The notes below the pieces were generated by a model. The model was not told where the DNA came from. It made no database searches and saw only the letters and a program-made list of their open reading frames with translations. The translations under genes and the position numbers were made by a program. DNA of 49,460 nt, from contig JALVTJ010000011.1 in the NCBI GenBank assembly GCA_027036005.1, forward strand, positions 1 to 49,460, in the 5' to 3' direction. Positions 20,126-30,788 of the stretch are shown one piece after another (the first letter of the stretch is position 1; every line of letters starts with the position of its first letter). This DNA comes from Nautiliaceae bacterium (GTDB lineage Bacteria > Campylobacterota > Campylobacteria > Campylobacterales > Nautiliaceae).

Positions 20126-20865
20126 CATGTAGATAATTTGAAAAAACTGCTTCCGCTTCCGCTGAAAAATCCGTAGTCTTTATAATAATTAAGCTCTGGA
20201 TATAACATTAAAGCAGGTAAAAAAAGATCATTAAGCTCAAAAGGAGAATAATTATTAAGTATTTCAAGCGTTTCTTTTTGATCTAAATCGGTGTTTTTAG
20301 GATTAAAAAATTTTTCTTTATATGTTTTATAAACAAGAGGAGTTGAGCATTCAATCGAAGGTGTGAAAATTTCCAAATCCAAAGCCTCTTCATCCCTTGT
20401 TTCAACTATTTCTCCCCTTCCGTAAACATCTGCAACATCGGCATTAGTAATAAAAAAAGCAACGTCGCTTCCTATTTTTTTGCCTATTTCGATCAGTTTT
20501 TTTGTATCTAAATTCAAACCGATTTTTTCATTTACAAGCCTTAAAAAAGCCGCAGCATCGCTGCTTCCTCCTCCAAGCCCCGCCATTTCGGGAATTTTTT
20601 TGTGAATTATAATTTCCTTTCCGATAAACCATTTTTTGATTTGCGGATAAGCTTTTGTTAATTCAACATAAGCTTTAAATACGCTATTATCTCTTAAAAC
20701 ACAGTTTATATCTCCTTTAATATCAAATTTTTCTGATTCTTTTATTTCTATTGTATCATACAAATTTTTAACTTTCATAAATCTTGATTTTATTAAATGA
20801 TAATATCCGTCGTGTCCTACGATTTTTAAAAAAATATTTACCTTAGCGTAAGCTTTTATTTTCAT
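20125..20865 (-). CDS. ispE: 4-diphosphocytidyl-2-C-methyl-D-erythritol kinase
   Basis: Phosphorylates CDP-ME in the MEP isoprenoid pathway. The 246-residue GHMP kinase starts [15 protein letters not shown] and has the ATP loop [21 protein letters not shown]. At 246 residues it is slightly short, as in other Campylobacterota. It overlaps csrA by 23 bases and ends at a hairpin terminator. Confidence 0.95.
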   Translation of the reverse strand: MKIKAYAKVNIFLKIVGHDGYYHLIKSRFMKVKNLYDTIEIKESEKFDIKGDINCVLRDNSVFKAYVELTKAYPQIKKWFIGKEIIIHKKIPEMAGLGGGSSDAAAFLRLVNEKIGLNLDTKKLIEIGKKIGSDVAFFITNADVADVYGRGEIVETRDEEALDLEIFTPSIECSTPLVYKTYKEKFFNPKNTDLDQKETLEILNNYSPFELNDLFLPALMLYPELNYYKDYGFFSGSGSSFFKLST

Positions 20866-21088
20866 TAATTGCCTTTTTGATTTCTTTAAGAGTTTCCAGA
20901 TCGATGTTTTTCGCAGCTTTGATATTTTCTTCTTTTACGTTTTCAAGCAGTTCGCTTCTTAAAATGGAAATTTTTTTAGGTGCTTCTATTCCTATTTTGA
21001 CCTGATTTTTATCAATTGAAATAATTGTTATTTCTATATCATCTCCGATTTTAATTTTTTCATTTATTTTGCGACTTATAATCAGCAT
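20843..21088 (-). CDS. csrA: carbon storage regulator CsrA
   Basis: An RNA-binding dimer that blocks ribosome sites containing GGA; in Campylobacterota it controls flagellin translation. The 81-residue protein begins [20 protein letters not shown] and has the [19 protein letters not shown]-binding surface. It lies between truB and ispE as in C. jejuni, overlapping both. Confidence 0.96.
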   Translation of the reverse strand: MLIISRKINEKIKIGDDIEITIISIDKNQVKIGIEAPKKISILRSELLENVKEENIKAAKNIDLETLKEIKKAINENKSLR

Positions 21089-21918
21089 AATGTTATCCTG
21101 TTGAGTAGGTATGTTATTTTGTCATTTATTTCGATAATGCTTAAAAAATTATCCTTTTTTATTTTATAAATTCCTTTTTTCTTAATCTTAAAATTATTTA
21201 TATCAAGTTTTCTACCCAAAAGCAAATCCTCTTTTTTAAAATATTCGTTTTCTTTTGGCCAGATATATTCGTAAGGATCAAGTTTTTTTTCACATTCGTA
21301 AAAAAACTTGCCCTCATTTATTCTTTCAAGATAACTCAAAGCCCCGTAAGTTCCTAATTTTTTTGCAATGTCAAAACCGAGCGAACGGATATATGTCCCT
21401 TCGCTTACACTCGCTTTAAAAGTTATAAAAGGGTGTGAATAATCGATAAGTTCAATATCGAAAATTTCAATTTCAATTTCTTTATCCAAAAACTCCTCTT
21501 TTCCTCTTCTTTCCCCTGTCTCTTCCTCATCTCTTCCAACTTTATAAGCTCTAATTCCATTTATTTTTTTGGCTGAATATTTTGGCGGAAGTTGGGTTTG
21601 TTTGCCTAAAAACGAATTTAATATTTCTTTGATTTTTTGAGGTTTCGTTTTTTCAATATTTTCGATCTTTTCTATTTTTTCGATATCAAGAGTAGGGGAA
21701 TATGCACCAAGCATAAGAGTTGCAATATATGTTTTGGGTGTTTTTTGCAAAAATCTGAAAAGCTTCGTATATTGCCCGCTTGCTATTATCAAGCACCCGC
21801 ATGCAAACGGATCAAGAGTTCCGGAAAAGCCCATTTTCTTAATGCCATATTTTCTTTTTAATTGATTTAAAAATTTGTTTGAGCTTATAAACCTCGGTTT
21901 ATTTGCAACAAAAAGCAT
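21082..21918 (-). CDS. truB: tRNA pseudouridine-55 synthase
   Basis: Makes pseudouridine 55 in the T-arm of tRNA. The chosen 278-residue form starts [17 protein letters not shown], where homologues start; the catalytic Asp is in [12 protein letters not shown] and EGTYIRSLG follows. An ATG at 21972 would add 18 residues encoded by a simple-repeat-like tract; neither start has a good ribosome site. The middle of the protein holds a Glu/Arg-rich insertion ([12 protein letters not shown], 21483-21540) that looks like the same kind of tract inserted in frame. Confidence 0.92.
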   Translation of the reverse strand: MLFVANKPRFISSNKFLNQLKRKYGIKKMGFSGTLDPFACGCLIIASGQYTKLFRFLQKTPKTYIATLMLGAYSPTLDIEKIEKIENIEKTKPQKIKEILNSFLGKQTQLPPKYSAKKINGIRAYKVGRDEEETGERRGKEEFLDKEIEIEIFDIELIDYSHPFITFKASVSEGTYIRSLGFDIAKKLGTYGALSYLERINEGKFFYECEKKLDPYEYIWPKENEYFKKEDLLLGRKLDINNFKIKKKGIYKIKKDNFLSIIEINDKITYLLNRITLC

Positions 21919-21976
21919 ATTTTCACAATTTTCTTTTTCTCTATTTTCAATTTTCAATTTTTCATTTTTCATTTAT

Positions 21977-23965
21977 TTACGCTTTTTCCACAAAATCGCT
22001 TAGAATTTCTCTGATATTATGTCCGAAATCGATTTTCAGTTTTGTTTTGTTGCCTGCTTTGTTTATTCCTATAACCCTGCCTGTGCCGAAAACTTTATGT
22101 TTGACAAGTGAACCTACTTTAATAGCATAGCTTTCGTTTAAATTTACCCTTCCTTTAATGAGCCCGGCTTCGGTTAAAAAGCGGCTTTTATTCATTCTGC
22201 TTCTTTGACCTCTTATATATCTACTCTCGACATATGAAAGAGTAAGTTCTTTTTTTGCTCTTGTGATTGCAACATAAGCAAGCCTTCTTTCTTCTTCAAT
22301 ATCGGCATCTCCAAGAGGGAAAAAACCTTCTTCAAGTCCTATTACATAAAGATATTCGAATTCCAACCCTTTGCTTGCATGTATTGTCATTACATTGATT
22401 GTTTCGTTTGTAATTTTGTCCTGATCGCTTTGAAGGGAAAGCTCGTTTAAAAATTCTCTTAAATTTAAATCGTTTTTTTCCCTTAACATTCCGTAAAATT
22501 CTTCTATATTTCTTGCCTTGTCTTCATCTTTATATGAAGATGAAAGCTTAATTGTGTTTTCTAAAAGTTCAGGAAGTTCGTCAAGTGGTGATTTTGCAAG
22601 AAATTCAATTGTTTTAACGAATTCGTTTAAGGTTTTGGCTGTTTTTTTGCTTATAAAATCTAAATTTTGCGTTTTTATAAATTCAATAAACGATTTTTCG
22701 CCTTTTATTTCTTCGATTTTGTTTATAGTAGTTTTTCCTATACCTCTTCTGGGTTTATTGACTATTCTTTTAAACGAATAATCATCATGCGGATTTACCA
22801 TCAGTCTCAAATAGCTTATTAAATCTTTTATTTCTTCTCTTTCGTAGAATTTCATTCCTCCTACAAGTTTATAGGCTATTCCTTCATTTCTTAATCCGTC
22901 TTCTATCGAGCGAGAGAGGGCGTTAATTCTATAAAGTATTGCAATATCCTTAGGATTGACACCGTTTTGAATCAAATTTTTTATATCTTTTGCAATTGCT
23001 TCGGCTTCTGCTATTTCATTATAATTGTTTAAAATTTTAACCTCTTTTCCATCTCCTATGGCTGATATTAGTTTTTTGTCGTATCTGTTTTTATTAAAGC
23101 TAATAAGTGAATTTGCCGCTTTTAAAATCTGGTTTGTGGAGCGATAGTTAAGTTCGAGTTTTATAACTTTGGCATTAAAATCTTTTTCAAATTCAAGAAT
23201 ATTTTTGTGATTAGCCCCTCTGAATCCGTAAATACTCTGATCGTCATCTCCTACTACGCAAATATTGTTATGGGTTGAGCATAATTTTTTGAGTAAAAGA
23301 AGCTGAATTTCATTTGTATCTTGATATTCGTCTACCATTATATATTGATATTTTTGGGAGATTTCTTCGGTTAAATCGTCATTTTCCTTCAAAATTTGAT
23401 ATGTTAATAAAAGCAAATCGTCAAAATCCACAAGATTGTTATCCAAAAGATAATTTTGGTATTTTTCATAAATATATGCCATTTTTTTGTAATTTGTATC
23501 ATTTGCAAGTTCATAAACTTCATTTGGAGTTAAAAACGAATTTTTGTATCTACTGATTTCCTTGCTCATATAATTCGGAGGAAATTCTTTTGATATTTGT
23601 TTTAGGATTTTTCTTTGATCGTCTACATCAATAATTACGAAATTATTTTCCCTGTTTAAGAAATGAATATTAAGTTTTAAAAAAATAAGTCCGAATTTGT
23701 GGAATGTAAGAAGCAGGGGAGGGTGAGGAGTTTCATTGTTTATCATATTTAAAGCCCTCTCTCTCATTTCGCTTGCCGCTTTGTTGGTAAATGTTAGTGT
23801 CAGCGTGTTTGCCGGATCAATTCCAAGAGAGAGCAAATAAGCAAGCCTTGTGGTAATTGTTTTGGTTTTTCCGCTGCCCGCTCCTGCAAGTATTAGTAAA
23901 GCTCCATCAATATGTGTTGCCGCTTTTTTCTGGGAGGGGTTTAATTCATCTAAAAAATTATTCAT
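21977..23965 (-). CDS. UvrD/Rep/PcrA-type DNA helicase
   Basis: A 662-residue superfamily 1A 3'-5' helicase for repair or replication restart. All motifs are present: Walker A AGAGSGKT at 29-36, Q-motif LNPSQKKAA, TFTNKAASEMRERA, VDEYQDTN, GDDDQSIYGFRGA, LNYRSTNQIL, MTIHASKGLEFEYL and VAITRAKKELTLS. The C-terminus (GSLVKHKVFGTGRVIGI) is the small PcrA-type RNA polymerase-binding Tudor domain. First gene of the truB-csrA-ispE transcript. Confidence 0.95.
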   Translation of the reverse strand: MNNFLDELNPSQKKAATHIDGALLILAGAGSGKTKTITTRLAYLLSLGIDPANTLTLTFTNKAASEMRERALNMINNETPHPPLLLTFHKFGLIFLKLNIHFLNRENNFVIIDVDDQRKILKQISKEFPPNYMSKEISRYKNSFLTPNEVYELANDTNYKKMAYIYEKYQNYLLDNNLVDFDDLLLLTYQILKENDDLTEEISQKYQYIMVDEYQDTNEIQLLLLKKLCSTHNNICVVGDDDQSIYGFRGANHKNILEFEKDFNAKVIKLELNYRSTNQILKAANSLISFNKNRYDKKLISAIGDGKEVKILNNYNEIAEAEAIAKDIKNLIQNGVNPKDIAILYRINALSRSIEDGLRNEGIAYKLVGGMKFYEREEIKDLISYLRLMVNPHDDYSFKRIVNKPRRGIGKTTINKIEEIKGEKSFIEFIKTQNLDFISKKTAKTLNEFVKTIEFLAKSPLDELPELLENTIKLSSSYKDEDKARNIEEFYGMLREKNDLNLREFLNELSLQSDQDKITNETINVMTIHASKGLEFEYLYVIGLEEGFFPLGDADIEEERRLAYVAITRAKKELTLSYVESRYIRGQRSRMNKSRFLTEAGLIKGRVNLNESYAIKVGSLVKHKVFGTGRVIGINKAGNKTKLKIDFGHNIREILSDFVEKA

Positions 23966-23986
23966 TATACTCCATTTTTTTTATTT

Positions 23987-23992
23987 ATTATA
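23987..23992 (-). promoter_or_regulatory. -10 box of the helicase operon
   Basis: The minus strand reads TTTTTTGGTATAATAAA about 20 bases ahead of the helicase ATG, which has GGAG as its ribosome site. Confidence 0.6.
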
Positions 23993-24146
23993 CCAAAAAA
24001 GAAAATAAAAGAGGAAAAATACCTAAATAACGAAAAAGTAAAAATAGAGAGACTGATTAAATCAAGATTTTATAAACACAATAACTACAAAGATAAAAAT
24101 ATAACAATTCCGTGTTTCATTTTGTTATGTAACACTCAAATTTTGC

Positions 24147-24152
24147 TATAAT
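24147..24152 (+). promoter_or_regulatory. -10 box before the pseudouridine synthase gene
   Basis: TTTTGCTATAAT (24141-24152) repeats the metK promoter string exactly. The expected start site near 24159 would leave a leader of only about eight bases. Confidence 0.6.
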
Positions 24153-24166
24153 AAATTAAAAAAACA

Positions 24167-25108
24167 ATGAAACATATTACCAAGAAATTTATTGCCGACA
24201 AAAACGAAAGACTTGATAAATTTTTAGTTCAAAAGCTTAATATTTCAAGAAACCAAATAGAGCAGTTAATTAAAAAAGGTTTGGTCAAAATAAATTCAAT
24301 AATAGCTTCAAAAGGCGGAATTAAATTAAAAACCGGTGATATAATCGAATATGAAACGCCAAAACCTCAATTAAAAAAGTATAAAAAAGCAGATTTTAAC
24401 ATTCCAATTCTTTATGAAGACGATGATTTGCTGGTAATAAACAAACCGCCCGGAATTGTTGTTCATCCAGCTGCAAGCGTAAAAGAAGCTACACTTGTCG
24501 AATGGCTCAAACAAAAAGGCTTTGCTCTTTCTACCATAGCTGGAGAAGAGAGATTTGGAATTGTTCACAGAATTGATAAAGAGACGAGCGGAGCTTTGGT
24601 TATCGCCAAAAACAATAAAACGCATCGGTTTTTATCCGAACAGTTAAAAGACAAAAGTATGGGAAGGTATTATTTGTTTCTTACAAACATTCCGTTAAAA
24701 AAGCCGATATGTGTTGATAAACCAATTGGAAGAAATCCGAAAAACAGGCTCAAAATGGCAATAATTAAAAACGGCAAAGAAGCAAAAACGCTTTTTGTTC
24801 CGATTGAAAAAAATTTAGGAGCGGCAAAACTATATACCGGTAGAACACATCAGATAAGAGTTCATTTGCATTCGCTCGGCAGGTATATTTTGGGAGACAA
24901 AACTTACGGAGCAAAAAAACAAAATATTCTAAGAGTCATGCTTCATGCAAAAGAGATTTATTTCACTCATCCAAACGGCAAAAAACTTAGTATAATAGCA
25001 CCGTTATTTGATGATTTTAAAAACTTGCTAAAAGGATATGAATATGAAAAAATCGATTATATCTCTAATTGCTTTACTGATTTTGAGCGGTTGTGCAACC
25101 CTGAATAA
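24167..25108 (+). CDS. RluA-family pseudouridine synthase with S4 domain
   Basis: A 313-residue enzyme that forms pseudouridine in 23S rRNA, probably RluD- or RluC-like. The S4 RNA-binding domain covers residues 13-70 (RLDKFLVQKLNISRNQIEQL). The catalytic HRIDKETSGALVIAKN motif and TGRTHQIRVHLHSLG follow. The ATG has no visible ribosome site, and the promoter is so close that the mRNA may be nearly leaderless. It overlaps the lipoprotein gene by 65 bases. Confidence 0.93.
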   Translation: MKHITKKFIADKNERLDKFLVQKLNISRNQIEQLIKKGLVKINSIIASKGGIKLKTGDIIEYETPKPQLKKYKKADFNIPILYEDDDLLVINKPPGIVVHPAASVKEATLVEWLKQKGFALSTIAGEERFGIVHRIDKETSGALVIAKNNKTHRFLSEQLKDKSMGRYYLFLTNIPLKKPICVDKPIGRNPKNRLKMAIIKNGKEAKTLFVPIEKNLGAAKLYTGRTHQIRVHLHSLGRYILGDKTYGAKKQNILRVMLHAKEIYFTHPNGKKLSIIAPLFDDFKNLLKGYEYEKIDYISNCFTDFERLCNPE

Positions 25109-26243
25109 ACCCGCACCTACTTCAAATCCGAATCTGCCTACGGTTAAAAAATTCAAAGCATATCCAGATAGAAACGCAATAGCGCTTTTTTGGAGCGTTG
25201 TTCCGCAAATGAAAGGATATTATATACAAAGATTTAATGCGAAAAATAACAAATGGCAACAAATAGCTACTATTAAAAATCCTTATAAATCGATTTATGT
25301 GGATACTGATCTTAAACCGGGGCACATATATAAATATAAAATAGCGACATTTGATAAAAATGGCATACCTTCTCTTGCAAAAGAAGTAACCCAAGCAACA
25401 CTTCCGAAACTTCAACCGGTTGTTCCGCTTGAAGCAAAACCGCTGACAAAAGGGGAAGTGAAAATAATTTTCAGACCTCATCCTAATGAAAGAGTATGCA
25501 AATACATTATCCAAAGATATAACAATAAAACAACTAAATGGGAAAATTTAGCGACAATAAGTCCGAGATTGAATGTCGAATATATCGATAAAGGTCTGGA
25601 AGATGGAAAAATTTACAAATACAGAATTATTGCTGTAACTTTTGATGGAATCAAATCTTTCCCTTCAACTCCATTGGTTGTTTCAACATATCCTAAACCA
25701 CCTGTTATTTTAAAAATAAACGCTTCAACCGATCTTCCTAAAAAAATAAAATTAACTTTTTCACCTGTGCCTAACGCCGTTTATTATAAAATCTATATTT
25801 CTGACATTCCCGATAACGGATCATTTACTTTTTATAAAAAAACAAATTCTACGGTTTTTATAGATCATATTAATAAAGACGGTTTTACAAGATATTACAA
25901 AGTAACAGCCGTTTCAAAACACGGCACGGAATCTCTTTTAAGCGATACCCCCGTTGTAATGGGACAAACACTTCCTAAGCCATCAACACCGATTGTTTCT
26001 ACAAACAGAATGGGAAATACGATCGAGTTTATCTTTACGTCTCCCGATAACAGGGCGGTTAAATATTTAATTGTTCGAAAAGAAAGTAAATCTCTTTTTA
26101 AATCAAACACAAAAAAATTCATTGCCGATTCAAACAGATTTACAGATACAATAAATCCGAAATATTCATATAAATATAAAATTTATGAAATAGACAAATA
26201 CGGTCTTATTTCAAATAAACCGGCGGTTATAGAGGTTAATTAA
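25044..26243 (+). CDS. flpA: FlpA-like lipoprotein with fibronectin III repeats
   Basis: A 399-residue outer-surface lipoprotein candidate. MKKSIISLIALLILSGC carries an LSGC lipobox with acylated Cys17. Four fibronectin type III-like repeats of about 90 residues follow, each with a Y-x-I-Q/Y-R strand and a K/Y-Y-K-I/V turn. The position between the pseudouridine synthase and trmB matches C. jejuni flpA, a fibronectin-binding protein; in a vent or free-living organism the ligand is more likely something else. The start is the second ATG (25044), seven bases after AAAGGA. Confidence 0.85.
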   Translation: MKKSIISLIALLILSGCATLNKPAPTSNPNLPTVKKFKAYPDRNAIALFWSVVPQMKGYYIQRFNAKNNKWQQIATIKNPYKSIYVDTDLKPGHIYKYKIATFDKNGIPSLAKEVTQATLPKLQPVVPLEAKPLTKGEVKIIFRPHPNERVCKYIIQRYNNKTTKWENLATISPRLNVEYIDKGLEDGKIYKYRIIAVTFDGIKSFPSTPLVVSTYPKPPVILKINASTDLPKKIKLTFSPVPNAVYYKIYISDIPDNGSFTFYKKTNSTVFIDHINKDGFTRYYKVTAVSKHGTESLLSDTPVVMGQTLPKPSTPIVSTNRMGNTIEFIFTSPDNRAVKYLIVRKESKSLFKSNTKKFIADSNRFTDTINPKYSYKYKIYEIDKYGLISNKPAVIEVN

Positions 26244-27346
26244 TGCCCCATATTCTCATAGACAATTTAAAAGATTTTTCTTTTCCCCTCAAAATCAGCG
26301 AAGTTGAATTTTTATTCAAAGCAGAACATTTGATTGCGGTTAAAACGAATATTAGCAAATTTTTTATTGAAATTAAAAAAAAACAAAAAGGATATTTAAT
26401 AAAATACGACAAAATCACGCGTCCTTTAATAAGCGAAATAAAAAAAGCCTATCTTGCGTTTGTAAAATTAAACGATGCGAATATCGTCTTTGAAAATATA
26501 TCCGGAATAAAAGAAAAACTTCCCGATAAAAATCTGCTTGATATTGCGGACGATCTAAATAAAACGGATATTGTCGAAATAGGTTTTGGAAGCGGAAGAC
26601 ATCTTTTGCATTTAGCAAAAAAATATCCGGATAAAAACATACTCGGTATAGAAATTCACAAACCTTCAATCGAGCAGGTATTAAAACGAATAGAACAAGA
26701 AAAAATAAAAAACATAAAAATCATAAATCATGATGCAAGAATTATCCTTAGCAAAATTCCATCAAATTCTCTTCATAGCATTTATGTCCATTTTCCTGTC
26801 CCATGGGATAAAAAACCCCATAGACGCGTTATTAATGAAAATTTTTTGGAAGAAGCCCAAAGAGTTTTACAAAAAAACGGCTTTTTACATTTAAGAACTG
26901 ATAGCGAGAACTATTTCTCTTATTCTTTAAAAGAATTTTTGAATTTCAAAAACGCTCAAATTGAAATTAAAAAAAACATTCCTTATGAAATAATAAGCAA
27001 ATACGAACAAAGATGGATAAATCAGGGAAAAAATATATACGATTTATATCTATTTTGCCTTGAAGAATCACCACAAATAAACCAAGATTTTGATTTTTCA
27101 TTTGAAAAAAAACTCAAAAACATTGATTTTGAACCCAAAATATACGATAATTTTGTTATTCATTTCGAAAAAATCTTTAAAATCGATGAAAATAACGAAT
27201 TAATTAAAGCCACCATAGGCAATTTTAATAAACCGGAACATATTTATATTGTAAATAATAAAAAACCTTATTATTTTAAACCGCCTGCCCCGGTTAAAGA
27301 TAATTTTTTGGCACATATTAAATTAAAAAGGCTGTTTGATGGGTAA
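26243..27346 (+). CDS. trmB: tRNA (guanine-46 N7)-methyltransferase
   Basis: Methylates G46 in the tRNA variable loop. The 367-residue protein is longer than E. coli TrmB because of about 120 extra N-terminal residues, a feature of the epsilonproteobacterial form. The SAM site is VEIGFGSGRHLLHLAKKYP, and the catalytic region reads YVHFPVPWDKKPHRR; HLRTDSENYF follows. Its ATG shares one base with the lipoprotein stop. Confidence 0.94.
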   Translation: MPHILIDNLKDFSFPLKISEVEFLFKAEHLIAVKTNISKFFIEIKKKQKGYLIKYDKITRPLISEIKKAYLAFVKLNDANIVFENISGIKEKLPDKNLLDIADDLNKTDIVEIGFGSGRHLLHLAKKYPDKNILGIEIHKPSIEQVLKRIEQEKIKNIKIINHDARIILSKIPSNSLHSIYVHFPVPWDKKPHRRVINENFLEEAQRVLQKNGFLHLRTDSENYFSYSLKEFLNFKNAQIEIKKNIPYEIISKYEQRWINQGKNIYDLYLFCLEESPQINQDFDFSFEKKLKNIDFEPKIYDNFVIHFEKIFKIDENNELIKATIGNFNKPEHIYIVNNKKPYYFKPPAPVKDNFLAHIKLKRLFDG

Positions 27347-28004
27347 AATTATTTTGGCTAAAAATCTTTCGATAAGCTATGATAGAGCAAAAATAATATC
27401 ATCTTCTTCTTTTTCCGTTGAAAATGGCGATTTTGTATTTTTAACCGGGGTTAGCGGAAGCGGTAAAACAACCGTTATAAAAACTCTATACGGAGAAATT
27501 AAACCTTCAAGTGGGGATTTATATATAGGAGAGTTTAATTTAAGTAAAATAAGTAAATCGAAAATTTCTCTTCTTAGAAGACATCTGGGAATTGTGTTTC
27601 AGGATTTTAAATTGATTCCAGAATGGAGTATTTTAAAAAACGTAACGCTTCCTCTTTTAATAGCCGGTATTGAAAAAAATATTGCCGAAGATCTTGCAAT
27701 ACAATATTTAAGCAAAGTAAACCTCTCTCACAAAGCAGATAAATTCCCAGAAGAGCTAAGCGGAGGAGAACAACAAAGAGCGGCAATTGCAAGAGCCACT
27801 ATTCACAATCCCGTTATGATTTTGGCGGATGAGCCAATTTCTGGGCTTGATGAATATTCGGCATCTCTTGTTATGGATTTGTTTAAAAAAGCAAATGAAA
27901 AAGGCATTACCATCATTATAGCTTCACATTCTATTCCTAAGCATTTTAATATTAATTTTAAACAATTACATATAGAAAAAGGCAAGATATATGAACTCGC
28001 TTAA
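27339..28004 (+). CDS. ftsE: cell-division ATP-binding protein FtsE
   Basis: ATPase of the FtsEX complex, which controls septal peptidoglycan hydrolysis. The 221-residue protein has Walker A GVSGSGKTT, signature LSGGEQQRAAIARA and Walker B MILADEP. The start is the ATG at 27339; a TTG one codon earlier is less likely. It overlaps trmB by eight bases and ftsX by 14. Confidence 0.95.
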   Translation: MGKIILAKNLSISYDRAKIISSSSFSVENGDFVFLTGVSGSGKTTVIKTLYGEIKPSSGDLYIGEFNLSKISKSKISLLRRHLGIVFQDFKLIPEWSILKNVTLPLLIAGIEKNIAEDLAIQYLSKVNLSHKADKFPEELSGGEQQRAAIARATIHNPVMILADEPISGLDEYSASLVMDLFKKANEKGITIIIASHSIPKHFNINFKQLHIEKGKIYELA

Positions 28005-28773
28005 AAGTCATATAACACTTATTTTGGCACTGATATCCATAATGCTGAGTATTTTTTTATTCAGAATTTTTTCGGGTATTTTATATAAATATCAACAAAA
28101 TATTACCGATAATTATTCCATTGTTATTGTTAGTTCTTCGAAAATAAAATCTCTTCCTCTTAAAGAAATTAAAAAAATAGAACCTATTGACATAAACAAT
28201 GAAATAAAAAAACTCAAACAAAAATATAAAAATATAGATTTTTCAAATATAAAAATGCCTTATTTTTATAAATTGAGATTAAATATTCTTCCTTCTCCCG
28301 ACGAATTAAGTTCAATTCAAAAAAAATTGAAAAGCTTTTCTTTTGTAAAAAAAATTATGACAAAATCAAACTCTCAAACCAAAATTTATAATTTATTGAT
28401 GCTTTTGAAAATAGTAACTAAAACATTTATGATTTTAATAGCCGTTTTGGGCTTTTTACTTATATTAAAACAGCTTGAAGTGTGGAAATTACTGCATAAC
28501 GAAAGAATGTATATTATGGAGCTTTTCGGTGCTCCTTTTTGGTTCAGGGGTGCGGCGCTTTTCAAAATAGCTTTTTTAGATTCTATTATTGCTTTAATTT
28601 TTACATTTGTAATTGTTTATTTTATAATAAATTCCGCACTTTATATAAATATTATTAATGAGCTTAATATCGATTTTAAAGTAGATTTTATAAAAGAATT
28701 TTTTATTTTGATTTTAGTTAGCTTCTTAATTTCGTTTATATCTTCAATATTAGTGATAATAGGAAAAAAATGA
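27991..28773 (+). CDS. ftsX: cell-division protein FtsX
   Basis: Membrane partner of FtsE. The 260-residue protein has four likely membrane segments, near residues 8-28, 143-162, 186-212 and 233-257. An extracytoplasmic loop of about 110 residues follows the first segment and contacts the periplasmic activator. It overlaps ftsE by 14 bases and the EnvC-like gene by four (ATGA). Confidence 0.92.
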   Translation: MNSLKSHITLILALISIMLSIFLFRIFSGILYKYQQNITDNYSIVIVSSSKIKSLPLKEIKKIEPIDINNEIKKLKQKYKNIDFSNIKMPYFYKLRLNILPSPDELSSIQKKLKSFSFVKKIMTKSNSQTKIYNLLMLLKIVTKTFMILIAVLGFLLILKQLEVWKLLHNERMYIMELFGAPFWFRGAALFKIAFLDSIIALIFTFVIVYFIINSALYINIINELNIDFKVDFIKEFFILILVSFLISFISSILVIIGKK

Positions 28774-29930
28774 TTTATAAATATTTAATTATTTTTCTTG
28801 CCGTTTTAAGCTTTGCTTCAAATATAAATACAACTAAGATAAAATTAAATCAAAATAAAACATATATTTCAAAAATGAATGAAAAACTTGATTTTCTCGC
28901 AAAAAAAATAGTTCAAAAGCAAAATATTCTTCAAAATTTAAACAATAAAATTACGATCCTTAACAAACAAATCGACACTTTAAACAAAAAATTACTTAAT
29001 TCGAATAAAATCCTTTCAAATCTAATAGATTTGAAAAAAGGATACCAATTAAAAGCAAAAAATATTCAAAATCAAATAACAAATTTTATTTCTGAAAATT
29101 ATTTTAATACGTTGCTAAAACCACAAAACATAAACAATTTGATCAATAAAGAAATAACAAATAAAATTCTCGAAAAATACTCTGAAAAAATCAACAATTT
29201 AATAAAACAAAACAGACAAATTATTTCCCAAATAAATCAAATAAACAAAAAAATTAATAAAATTTCGTCACAGCAAAAAGAATTAATCGAAAAAAAAATT
29301 CAATTAGCAAAACTTTTAAAAGAACAAAAACAAGAATTAAACGAACTTAATAAAGAAAAATTAGTCTATAAAGAAAAATTGGAAAAATTATTAAAAAAAC
29401 AAGAATTTCTTCAAAACCAGTTAGCTAAATTAAAAATCATCAAAAAGAAAAAAAGAACTTTTCAAATTTCTGAAAATTTTAAACCTTCCAATAATATAAA
29501 AGTAAGAAAGGTAGGCTCTATATATTACCGCCCCAAAATCGCTTCTTATTACGGTCCTAAAACCATTCCCCCACTCAAAGGAAAAATTATTAAATATTTC
29601 GGCTCATATATTGATCCTGTTTATCATATTAGAATTTACAATACTTCAATTACAATCAAACCATATAAACAAAACAGTGTCGTTAAAGCCATTTTCAATG
29701 GAAAAATTATTTACATAGGGAATAATGACGATAAAAAAATCATAATTATTAAACACAAACATGATTTATTTAGTATATATGCGAATTTGAGTAAAATTTC
29801 CCCGATTTTGAAAAAAGGATTTTATGTAAAAAAGGGTCAAATTATAGCGAGGGTAAAAAATACGCTTGAATTTGAAATTACTTACAAAGAGTATCCTATT
29901 AACCCATTAAAAGTAATTAGATTAAAATAA
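28770..29930 (+). CDS. EnvC-like amidase activator (degenerate LytM)
   Basis: A 386-residue periplasmic protein with a signal peptide (IFLAVLSFASNI). Residues 20-225 form a Lys/Gln-rich coiled coil, and residues 265-380 form a LytM/M23 fold. Metal ligands are lost: the usual HxGxD reads HIRIYN, YAHLS reads YANLS, and HLHFE reads TLEFE. It should therefore activate amidases without cutting peptidoglycan, as E. coli EnvC does. Its gene directly follows ftsX, and an Amidase_3 enzyme is encoded 5.6 kb downstream. Confidence 0.88.
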   Translation: MIYKYLIIFLAVLSFASNINTTKIKLNQNKTYISKMNEKLDFLAKKIVQKQNILQNLNNKITILNKQIDTLNKKLLNSNKILSNLIDLKKGYQLKAKNIQNQITNFISENYFNTLLKPQNINNLINKEITNKILEKYSEKINNLIKQNRQIISQINQINKKINKISSQQKELIEKKIQLAKLLKEQKQELNELNKEKLVYKEKLEKLLKKQEFLQNQLAKLKIIKKKKRTFQISENFKPSNNIKVRKVGSIYYRPKIASYYGPKTIPPLKGKIIKYFGSYIDPVYHIRIYNTSITIKPYKQNSVVKAIFNGKIIYIGNNDDKKIIIIKHKHDLFSIYANLSKISPILKKGFYVKKGQIIARVKNTLEFEITYKEYPINPLKVIRLK

Positions 29931-29943
29931 ATTTTTATGATAA

Positions 29944-30687
<744 letters not shown>

Positions 30688-30694
30688 GTAAGAA

Positions 30695-30748
30695 AAGTTG
30701 TAAAGGTATTAGAAGTTGTAGAAGTATTAAAAGTTGTAAAGGTTATAC
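30695..30748 (+). repeat. three imperfect 18-bp tandem repeats after pyrH
   Basis: The unit AAGTTGTAAAGGTATTAG occurs at 30695-30712, 30713-30730 and 30731-30748 with a few changes each. It is followed at 30755-30782 by the core GTATTA repeated in the opposite orientation (TAATACC, TAATACCTCTAATAC), so a hairpin can form between pyrH and rpoZ. Confidence 0.85.
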
Positions 30749-30788
30749 TTTCTTTATTAATACCCTTAATACCTCTAATACTTTTTGT

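Noticed and set aside
24002-24154. About 50 open codons before the pseudouridine synthase gene (KIKEEKYLNNEKVKIERLIK-like)
   Set aside because: It has no start codon or ribosome site and ends at the promoter. It could be a gene remnant, but nothing identifies it.
28770-29930. LytM protein as an active peptidoglycan endopeptidase
   Set aside because: All expected zinc ligands are replaced (HIRIYN, YANLS, TLEFE).
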